DNA of 64,000 bases. Source: Rubripirellula lacrimiformis. Its GTDB lineage: Bacteria; Planctomycetota; Planctomycetia; Pirellulales; Pirellulaceae. The stretch lies in NCBI RefSeq assembly GCF_007741535.1, contig NZ_CP036525.1:5704001-5768000 (forward strand), written 5' to 3'. Shown here piece by piece: positions 17,759-25,213 of the stretch. Numbering within the stretch: position 1 is the stretch's first letter; each line of letters begins with the position of its first letter. The translations under genes were made by a program, and so were the position numbers. The notes below the pieces were generated by a model. The model saw only the letters and a list, made by a program, of their open reading frames with translations, ran no database searches and was not told where the DNA came from.

Positions 17759-19280
17759 GAAGTAGGCCGGATCAAGGAGCGAAGCGACGCGGATCCGGCA
17801 ATCAAGCGCAAGTTCCCACGCCGTGCCCCCAAGCCAAGTTCGCGTTCAAGGCAGAGCATCGAAACGATTGCAAATTGCAAAGTGATCAATGCAAATCGCA
17901 AATCGCCCCCCCGCCGCGAGCTCTCCATCCCACTCTCTCCAAAATTTGCATTTTGAAATGTTCAATTTGCAATTTGCAATCTCCCCGCTCACCTCTCCGG
18001 CTTGACGGATCCCCAGCGAAGTAGGCCGGATCAAGGAGCGAAGCGACGCGGATCCGGCAATCAAGCGCAAGTCCCCACGCCGTGCCCCCAAGCCAAGTTC
18101 GCGTTCAAGGCAGAACATCGAAACGATTGCAAATTGCAAAGTGATCAATGCAAATCGCCAATCGAAAATCCCCGCCGCGAGCTCTCCATCCCACTCTCTC
18201 CCAAAATTTGCATTTTGAAATGTTCAATTTGCAATTTGCAATCTCCCCGCTCACCTCTCACAGATCCCCAGTGAAGTAGGCCGGATCAAGGAGCGAAGCG
18301 ACGCGGATCCGGCAATCAAGCGCAAGTCCCCACGCCGTGCCCCAAGCCAAGTTCGCGTTCAAGGCAGAACATCGAAACGATTGCAAATTGCAAAGTGATC
18401 AATGCAAATCGCAAATCGAAAATCCCCGCCGCGAGCTCTCCATCCCACCTCTCCCAAAATTTGCATTTTGAAATGTTCAATTTGCAATTTGCAATCTCAC
18501 CTCTCACAGATCCCCAGCGAAGTAGGCCGGATCAAGGAGCGAAGCGACGCGGATCCGGCAATCAAGCGCAAGTCCCCACGCCGTGCCCCCAAGCCAAGTT
18601 CGCGTTCAAGGCAGAACATCGAAACGATTGCAAATTGCAAAGTGATCAATGCAAATCGCCAATCGAAAATCCCCGCCGCGAGCTCTCCATCCCACCACTC
18701 CCCAAATTTGCATTTTGAAATGTTCAATTTGCAATTTGCAATCTCCCCGCTCACCTCTCGCAGATCCCCAGCGAAGTAGGCCGGATCAAGGAGCGAAGCG
18801 ACGCGGATCCGGCAATCAAACGCAAGTCCCCACGCCGTTCCCCAAGCCAAGTTCGCGTTCAAGGCAGAGCATCAAAACGATTGCAAATTGCAAAGTGATC
18901 AATGCAAATCGGCCAATCGAAAATCCCCGCCGCGAGCTCTCCATCCCACCTCTCCCCAAATTTGCATTTTGAAATGTTCAATTTGCAATTTGCAATCTCC
19001 CCGCTCACCTCTCACAGATCCCCAGTGAAGTAGGCCGGATCAAGGAGCGAAGCGACGCGGATCCGGCAATCAAACGCAAGTCCCCACGCCGTGCCCCAAG
19101 CCAAGTTCGCGTTCAAGGCAGAACATCGAAACGATTGCAAATTGCAAAGTGAACAATGCAAATCGGTCAATCGCCGCGCCCGCCGCGAGCTCTCCATCCC
19201 ACCTCTCCCAAAATTTGCATTTTGAAATGTTCAATTTGCAATTTGCAATCTCCCCGCTCACCCCTCCGGTTTGACGGATC
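17759..19280. repeat. Six-copy tandem repeat array, ~254 bp unit
   Basis: Six direct copies begin at about 17759, 18018, 18273, 18519, 18773 and 19027 (steps of 259, 255, 246, 254 and 254). Each unit starts with GAAGTAGGCCGGATC, AAGGAGCGAAGCGACGC, GGATCCGGC, a REP-like hairpin (CCGGATC/GATCCGG). It then has GATTGCAAATTGCAAA, and ~100 bases later TTTGCAATTTGCAATC, an exact 16-base inverted repeat that can fold the unit. Copies differ by scattered substitutions and small indels, for example insertion of CCGCTCACC segments. Units 1 and 6 end with a shared variant (TCCGG(C/T)TTGACGGATCC). Units are not separated by spacers and carry no transposase. Open frames inside simply recur with the repeat and are judged not to be genes. 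Confidence 0.95.
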
Positions 19281-19388
19281 CCTAGCAGCGGGTGCTGATA
19301 GATATCTCTTGACTTGCCGGTTGCCGGCTACTAGTTGTAGAGTTCAGGTGAACAGGCCCTTCCGATTCCACTAGCGAGGAGGTGTGCG

Positions 19389-19934
19389 ATGGAGCCTGAG
19401 TACAACGAAAATGACCATCCGCAACGTTCGACGATCGAACGTTTCTTTGTCGGCCTTAGCGAGTGCATCTTTCACTCGAAGTTGGGTGTGGCCGATGTCC
19501 AGCTTGTCGACTACGTTGGCGACATGATGTTGCGATTCATCCGAATCGATGACATTCATCGTGTCCGCCAAAACAACGGCCGGCCCGCAACCGAAGTCTT
19601 CGAAATGCTTCGAGAGGCCGAGCAACGTATCGGATTGGCACGACGTGAAGTCCATCGCCACATTGGCGACTTCACTCTGTTCTGGTCAGGGATGTATCCC
19701 GAGAGTCTTCGAAAGATGCAATCTGCCGGCACCGGCGACCAATTCATCGACTACTGCCAACAGGGCAAACGGGCGTATGCGATTGCAGCCGAGATCGAAG
19801 GTGGCGAAGACCGGCCGTCATCAGACGTGCTGCATCGGTTGAGCGATCAGTTCGAGATGTGCGCCTACGGTTTGCGTGAAATTCGGCGAGAAATCGAAGA
19901 AGGCGAGTCTGGCGAAAGCCTGTTGATCGGCTAG
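19389..19934 (+). CDS. Hypothetical protein, 181 residues
   Basis: I do not recognise the family. It is a soluble, acidic, mainly helical protein without signal peptide or membrane segment. Notable parts are an N-terminal ERFFVGLSECIFHSKLGV, a central LREAEQRIGLARREVHRHIGDFTLFWSGMYPE and a C-terminal helix LREIRREIEEGESGES. The His-rich middle could bind metal, but no known motif is complete. A purine-rich GAGGAGGTG lies 7-10 bases before the ATG (19376-19382), a strong ribosome binding site, so expression is likely. Its stop is 53 bases before the M32 carboxypeptidase start, so they may form an operon. It is the first gene after the tandem array. Confidence 0.75.
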   Translation: MEPEYNENDHPQRSTIERFFVGLSECIFHSKLGVADVQLVDYVGDMMLRFIRIDDIHRVRQNNGRPATEVFEMLREAEQRIGLARREVHRHIGDFTLFWSGMYPESLRKMQSAGTGDQFIDYCQQGKRAYAIAAEIEGGEDRPSSDVLHRLSDQFEMCAYGLREIRREIEEGESGESLLIG

Positions 19935-19987
19935 CCCAAAGTTGCAACTGGTCGCAGAGTCTCGGCAAGATCGGTATCTTGCCAGGC

Positions 19988-21529
19988 ATGAATAATCATC
20001 AACCAAGCAACGAAAACGATCAACGATTCGACCGTGTCTGCGACCAGGCGCGGCGAGCGATGGTGCTGCAGACCACAGCCGACACTCTGGAATGGGACGA
20101 GCGAACCGGAATGCCGGTCGGCGCTGGTTCCTATCGGGCGACCCAGGTATCGACGCTGCGAGGGATGGTCCACGAACTGAGGACCGCCGAATCTTATGGC
20201 GATGATCTATGCCAGTTGGTCGAAGCATTTTCCGACGACGATCCCCACAGCGATTCGGCGGCCACGGTTCGGGAACTTCATCGCGATTGGAGCCGCGACC
20301 GCAAACTGCCCACCGACCTGGTTCGTCGTACATCCCAAGCCACCATCGGTGGCCAACAGATGTGGGACGCGGCTCGCAAGGCAGACGACTTCTCGATGTT
20401 TCGCGACTCGCTTTCCGAAGTGGTCGATCTAAAACGCGAAATCGGACAGCGTTGGGCCGCCGATTCGGATCGCTCACCTTACGAAGCGCTGCTTGACGAA
20501 TACGAACCGAACGCCAGCGTGGCATCGCTGCAGACGATGTTCGACAGTTTGCGAGTCCCGTTGGTCGACCTGATCGCAAAGATCAAAGACGCTCCTCGCC
20601 AACCCGACTACTCCGTTCTGCAGCGTGACTTTCCAATCGATGCCCAACGAAAGTTCAGCCACCGGATCGCATCGCTGGTAGGTTTTGATTTTGATCGTGG
20701 TCGACTGGACGAAACCTCGCACCCGTTCTGTACCACGCTAGGCCCCAGCGACATCCGAATCTTGACTCGGTTCGAATCGGATTGGTTGCCCAGCGGAATT
20801 TTCGGGACGTTGCACGAAGCCGGACACGGTCTGTACGAACAGGGCATGCGAGAAGAGTGGTTCGGTTTGCCACCGGGATCCTACGTGTCGTTAGGAATGC
20901 ACGAATCCCAATCACGATTGTGGGAAAATCAGGTCGGCCGAAGCCATGCATTTTGGCGGCATATGTACGGCGAGACCCAAACCACGTTTTCACCACAACT
21001 GGACGACGTGTCGATCGACGAATTTCATTTTGCGGTCAACACGATCCGGCCTAGCCTGATTCGGGTCGAAGCCGACGAAGCAACGTACAACCTTCACATC
21101 ATCATTCGCTTTGACCTCGAACGACAAATGATCGAAGGCAGTTTGTCGATCGATGATTTGCCCGAGGCCTGGAACTCGCGATACGAAAGTGACCTAGGCA
21201 TCCGCCCCCCCAGCGCTGCCGACGGCGTGCTGCAGGACGTCCACTGGAGCGCCGGGTTGATCGGATATTTCCCGACCTACACGCTGGGCAATCTGGCGTC
21301 GGCTCAATTGTTCGACGCTGCGGCCGCAGAATTGGGCGATCTGGACGAAGCCTTCGCGCGAGGCGAATTTGCACCGCTGTTGGACTGGTTGGTCCAAAAT
21401 GTGCATCGCCATGGACGATGCTTCAGCGGCAGCGAATTGGTCCGCCAAGCGACGGGATCCGAGCTTTCAGCGGATGCGTTGGTGGGATATCTGCAACGTA
21501 AACTTTTGCCCCTGTACGGGCGGCAGTGA
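19988..21529 (+). CDS. M32-family metallocarboxypeptidase (Taq-type)
   Basis: This is a 513-residue cytoplasmic zinc carboxypeptidase of family M32, the usual length (~500). The zinc motif is HEAGH at about 276-280 in GTLHEAGHGLYEQG, with the third ligand expected in the downstream HESQSRLWENQVGRS segment. The family's substrate-binding sequences HPFCTTLGPSDIRILTRF and DNLHI-like YNLHIIIRFDLER are present. It removes C-terminal residues from peptides with broad specificity. The ATG at 19988 is preferred over TTG 19979. It is followed by the zinc-ribbon gene after 130 bases, with no visible functional link. Confidence 0.92.
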   Translation: MNNHQPSNENDQRFDRVCDQARRAMVLQTTADTLEWDERTGMPVGAGSYRATQVSTLRGMVHELRTAESYGDDLCQLVEAFSDDDPHSDSAATVRELHRDWSRDRKLPTDLVRRTSQATIGGQQMWDAARKADDFSMFRDSLSEVVDLKREIGQRWAADSDRSPYEALLDEYEPNASVASLQTMFDSLRVPLVDLIAKIKDAPRQPDYSVLQRDFPIDAQRKFSHRIASLVGFDFDRGRLDETSHPFCTTLGPSDIRILTRFESDWLPSGIFGTLHEAGHGLYEQGMREEWFGLPPGSYVSLGMHESQSRLWENQVGRSHAFWRHMYGETQTTFSPQLDDVSIDEFHFAVNTIRPSLIRVEADEATYNLHIIIRFDLERQMIEGSLSIDDLPEAWNSRYESDLGIRPPSAADGVLQDVHWSAGLIGYFPTYTLGNLASAQLFDAAAAELGDLDEAFARGEFAPLLDWLVQNVHRHGRCFSGSELVRQATGSELSADALVGYLQRKLLPLYGRQ

Positions 21530-21659
21530 TGCACGGCTGAATAGCGATTGCGATGCATCGGCGAAATGCCAAAGTTGCTCGATCCGATCCGGTTGTGCGC
21601 GTGAATTTAGTGATCCGGTCAGTTACAATTGGTCGCTGTCCCCCTTCTCTAGGATTCCT

Positions 21660-23480
21660 ATGACAGTCTCGAATTGCCCCCGTTGTGAAGAACCGTTTCG
21701 CATGCCACTGGATCCGGCCAACGCCGAATTGCCAGATGGCGCGTTCGGGGAATGCCCGTGGTGTCACGAGACGTTTCTGATGAAGGAACTGATCCAGTCG
21801 CTGCCCCCCGTCTTGGCGATCAAATCCAAGGACGGAACCCCGATCCAAAGCCTGGTCGGCGGCGCGGTTGCGGTGGTAGCGAGCGGCCTGCCAACGGATT
21901 CGGATGACGAATTTGGACCGATGATCGTCGACGACGATGACCTGGGGCTGGCCAGCGGCCAGGAATCGAATCCCAACGAAACCGTCACAAACGAAACCTG
22001 GGCCAGTTCTTCGCCAGACGCAATGGAATCGTTAGAGATCGATGAAGTCGAAACATACCCCGATGCCAGCTCGCTAAATCAACCTGGGGCGGATGATCCA
22101 GTTGCGTTTGGGGAGATGCCATCCCACGACATCGGATCGTTCGAAGCAGAATCATCCGAGACGGATTCGGACGACATCCACCCCGAGTACAACCTTGCCC
22201 CTGTCGCGGACCAGTGGGGGGGTTCTGACCGCGAGGAAGTGGCCCCCATGCGGGTGTCGACTCCCGCCCGTCGCGCACCGAAAAAGAGTGCTCCCTGGAA
22301 GACCGCTGTCGGCGTCGTCGTGGGCGGTGCCTTGGCGCTGCCGATCGCTGACGGAATCCTGACATTGGCTGGTCGCGAATCGATCCTTGGCATCTGGCCA
22401 TCGAAGTCGTCCAATTCGGCGACGGCCCGCGTCCGTGCATCCCAGCCGATGCCGATGTCCAATTCACCGGCCAACAACCAGATGGACACCGCGGCCACCG
22501 ATGAACCGCCAACGACTGCGCCCGCCGGGCGTGAACTGGCGATGCCCGATGTGGCGGGCGGTCCAACAACGGATGAGTCGGCTGCACAGGTGTTAGGCGA
22601 ACTAGGAATGCCCGATCCTGATGCCACGGCCCCCGCCGTCGATGATGCCCCGGCGACCGCCCCCAATCCGCAAGACAGCAGTTTTGCCGAGAACCCAACG
22701 GCGGATCCAGAAACAAGCTTTGCGGACCCCAAGGCGGTGGAAGCGATGGCCAACGACAACTCGTTCGACATGCCGATTGGCGGTGGCATGGGCAATGAAC
22801 CTGCGACCGGACAGGCACGCATCAACCCCGAAGTGGAACCAGAGATCCGAAGTATCCCGGATGAAACCGCAGCAACGCCTGCTGCACCAAGCAATGACGA
22901 AACCGCCGCTGCGATCGATCCGCCAACATCCATCAGCAACGACGACGCTGGCACTGCTGCGGATGCTTCCACAACCAACGCCCTTCGCGATGCAGCGGAT
23001 GCTTCCGCGCCGACGGATTCGCCCAAACTAGCCGCAGCGATCGCTGATGCCAATCAGATGCTCGACCAGGTGATCCAATCGCAAGATGGCGATCCGCAGG
23101 AACTTCGCAAATCATTGGCCCGTGGCTACATCATGATCGCGGAGGTCGGTTCGCTAGCGACCCCCGATAGCGCGGCCGCCAAAGAACTTCTCGCTCGCGT
23201 TCGCCAGCCCACGCTACTTTCGACCTACGAAAACGCTTCGTCACGCTGGTTCACGCACACCTCGCGAACGACCGATGGGATCCTGATCGTAGGGCGGCCC
23301 AGCGCGGACGTGACCGGCGATCGTAGCCAAGGCGGCACGATCACAGTGGGGGATGGCACCGTCATCACCGTCAAGGGCGGCGCTAATTTGCCCGACGCCG
23401 AACGTGTGCTGGCGCTGGGGCGAATCGTCGGCGATGGCGCTGACGCGACGGTGGAATTGACCGTCGCCGAACCTCTGTAA
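21660..23480 (+). CDS. Zinc-ribbon, single-membrane-span protein of unknown function
   Basis: This is a 606-residue protein with no assigned function. The N-terminus is a double CxxC zinc ribbon (CPRC at about 6-9, CPWC at about 35-38) like those planctomycetes put in front of membrane proteins. A long acidic Asp/Glu/Ser region follows. Then comes a basic APKKSAPWK stretch and one hydrophobic segment (VGVVVGGALALPIADGI, about 216-232). A ~250-residue Ala/Pro/Thr/Asp-rich low-complexity linker follows. The C-terminal ~150 residues look folded (LAAAIADANQMLDQVI; GGTITVGDGTVITVKGG). The layout suggests a cytoplasmic ribbon, one span and a periplasmic C-terminal domain. The ATG at 21660 is used because an open upstream extension overlaps the M32 gene. 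Confidence 0.75.
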   Translation: MTVSNCPRCEEPFRMPLDPANAELPDGAFGECPWCHETFLMKELIQSLPPVLAIKSKDGTPIQSLVGGAVAVVASGLPTDSDDEFGPMIVDDDDLGLASGQESNPNETVTNETWASSSPDAMESLEIDEVETYPDASSLNQPGADDPVAFGEMPSHDIGSFEAESSETDSDDIHPEYNLAPVADQWGGSDREEVAPMRVSTPARRAPKKSAPWKTAVGVVVGGALALPIADGILTLAGRESILGIWPSKSSNSATARVRASQPMPMSNSPANNQMDTAATDEPPTTAPAGRELAMPDVAGGPTTDESAAQVLGELGMPDPDATAPAVDDAPATAPNPQDSSFAENPTADPETSFADPKAVEAMANDNSFDMPIGGGMGNEPATGQARINPEVEPEIRSIPDETAATPAAPSNDETAAAIDPPTSISNDDAGTAADASTTNALRDAADASAPTDSPKLAAAIADANQMLDQVIQSQDGDPQELRKSLARGYIMIAEVGSLATPDSAAAKELLARVRQPTLLSTYENASSRWFTHTSRTTDGILIVGRPSADVTGDRSQGGTITVGDGTVITVKGGANLPDAERVLALGRIVGDGADATVELTVAEPL

Positions 23481-23495
23481 ACTGAACCAACCTAC

Positions 23496-24398
23496 GTGCG
23501 GATTTACTACACCGACCATTTTGAATTGCCGTTGCCGTCCACCCATCGGTTTCCGATGGACAAGTACCGGCGGTTAAGGCAGCGAGTGGTGCAGAACGAT
23601 CGCCACCGCAACGATGTGCTGGTCGTTCCGCCGGAAGCCACTGATGACCAACTGCGACTCTGTCACGACCAGCGTTACGTCGGATCCGTCGTCGATGGCA
23701 CGTTAACCGCAGCAGAAATTCGTCGCATCGGATTCCCCTGGTCGCCCAAGATGGTGCAACGATCCAGACGCAGCACCGGCGCGACCATCGCGGCGTCACG
23801 CGCAGCGATCCAAGACGGCATCTCCGTCAACCTAGCCGGTGGCACGCACCACGCGATGCACGCCGCGGGCGAAGGCTATTGCGTCTTCAACGATGCTGCT
23901 GTCGCGATTCGGACACTTCAGCAACAACAAGTCATCCGCCGTGCGTGCGTGATCGACCTGGACGTCCATCAGGGCAATGGAACGGCAGAGATCCTGTCGA
24001 ACGATCCCACTGCGTTCACGTTTTCGATGCACGGCGTCAAGAACTTTCCGCTTCGGAAGACCGCCAGCGACCTGGACGTTTCGCTTCCCGATGGGACCGA
24101 CGACGCCCCGTACCTGAATCAACTGCAATCTGCCTTGCGGATCGTTGAATCGGCTGGCCCATTTGATCTGGCGATCTATTTGGCAGGCGCCGATCCCTAC
24201 GTCGATGACCGGCTTGGCCGACTGGCGTTGACCAAATCGGGTTTGCGGGATCGCGACGAAATGTTGATTCAGTGGGCCACCGAACGATCGATTCCGCTGG
24301 CCATTGCGATGGCGGGCGGGTACGCGGCGGATATCGACGACATCGTGGATATCCATGCCAGCACGGTGGCGTCGGCCGCCGCAGCATCCGTGCACTAG
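23496..24398 (+). CDS. Histone deacetylase superfamily protein
   Basis: This is a 300-residue enzyme of the HDAC/AcuC/acetylpolyamine amidohydrolase superfamily. It is a zinc-dependent deacetylase; in bacteria the substrates are acetyl-lysine proteins or acetylated small molecules. Visible active-site elements: the HH pair at 118-119 (GTHHAMHAAGEGYC), GYCVFND at 127-133, the zinc Asp/His in DLDVHQGNGTAEI (154-166), SMHG and LAGADPYVDDRLG with the third zinc Asp. The length and the LPSTHRFPMDKY start resemble the short class IV/AcuC-like group. The start codon is GTG at 23496, 15 bases after the previous stop, so it may be cotranscribed with the zinc-ribbon gene. The substrate cannot be inferred. 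Confidence 0.88.
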   Translation: MRIYYTDHFELPLPSTHRFPMDKYRRLRQRVVQNDRHRNDVLVVPPEATDDQLRLCHDQRYVGSVVDGTLTAAEIRRIGFPWSPKMVQRSRRSTGATIAASRAAIQDGISVNLAGGTHHAMHAAGEGYCVFNDAAVAIRTLQQQQVIRRACVIDLDVHQGNGTAEILSNDPTAFTFSMHGVKNFPLRKTASDLDVSLPDGTDDAPYLNQLQSALRIVESAGPFDLAIYLAGADPYVDDRLGRLALTKSGLRDRDEMLIQWATERSIPLAIAMAGGYAADIDDIVDIHASTVASAAAASVH

Positions 24399-24592
24399 CC
24401 CAGCAACAACGGTTTTCGAATGGGGATGCGATATCTCGCAAAAAGTTTCGGGTTCCCGACTTCCTGCGGAACGATCGATGGCTGTCTTGCGTCTGCTACA
24501 ATGAACGGGGGGCTATACCGGATCGCGAATATCTCGGGGCGAAACGAGAACGGCCGCGAGTCTCATCAAAAATTGAATCTGCAATAACGACC

Positions 24593-25210
24593 ATGACTTC
24601 GATCACGGATCTTCTGACCAAAAGTACGAAAGGCGAATCAGGTGGTACCGACCAACTGTTTTCGCTGATGTACGAAGACCTTTGTCGGCTGGCCGGTCGG
24701 TTTCTCCAGAACGAACCCTTGCGTCACCGGTTGTCATCATCGTCCTTGGTGCACCAAGCCTATGTGCGGATGGTGGACCAATCTCGTATCAATTGGCAAG
24801 GCAAGACGCACTTCTTTGCGATCGGCGCGACGGTCATGCGTCGTATCCTGGTCGATCACGCCCGAAAAGTTCGGTCGCTGAAACGGGGTGGTGGTTGGGA
24901 ACGTCGTCAATTGACCGACGAAGTCACCTTCAAGCTGAATGACGACGACGACGTGGTCGCGTTGGACGAACTGCTGAAGACGTTGGCGGATCTGAATCCA
25001 CGCCAAGCGAAGATTGTCGAGCTGCGATTCTTTGGCGGCATGACGATGCGAGAAATTTCAACCGAAATGAATCTGGGACTGCGAACGGTTGAAAAGGAAT
25101 GGGCCATGTCGCGAGCCTGGATGCGGCGGGAACTGCGCAGCGGTGACATTGCCGACGACACCCAAACTAGCAACGAACTGACCAGCAACGAATCGACTGG
25201 GGACGCGTAA
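24593..25210 (+). CDS. ECF-type RNA polymerase sigma factor (TIGR02999-like)
   Basis: This is a 205-residue sigma factor of the planctomycete/Acidobacteria ECF group related to TIGR02999. Region 2 carries LFSLMYEDLCRLAGRFL, LVHQAYVRM and the DHARKVRSLKRGG segment. Region 4 carries LADLNPRQAKIVELRFFGGMTMREISTEMNLGLRTVEKEW, the helix-turn-helix that reads the -35 element. Such sigmas are not normally paired with a classical anti-sigma gene but with a nearby Ser/Thr kinase, and here a receptor-type kinase starts 3 bases after the stop. The ATG at 24593 is preferred over a longer frame to 24272 that overlaps the deacetylase gene. Confidence 0.9.
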   Translation: MTSITDLLTKSTKGESGGTDQLFSLMYEDLCRLAGRFLQNEPLRHRLSSSSLVHQAYVRMVDQSRINWQGKTHFFAIGATVMRRILVDHARKVRSLKRGGGWERRQLTDEVTFKLNDDDDVVALDELLKTLADLNPRQAKIVELRFFGGMTMREISTEMNLGLRTVEKEWAMSRAWMRRELRSGDIADDTQTSNELTSNESTGDA

Positions 25211-25213
25211 CGG

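Noticed and set aside
17759-19280. CRISPR array
   Set aside because: Units are ~254 bp direct tandem copies with no unique spacers and no cas genes nearby.
17759-19374. Short open frames repeated in the tandem array on both strands
   Set aside because: They simply recur with the DNA repeat, change frame between copies, and have no domain, ribosome site or codon bias like the neighbours.
22079-23053. Long minus-strand open frame in the zinc-ribbon gene
   Set aside because: Alanine/serine-rich shadow of the Ala/Pro-rich linker coding strand.
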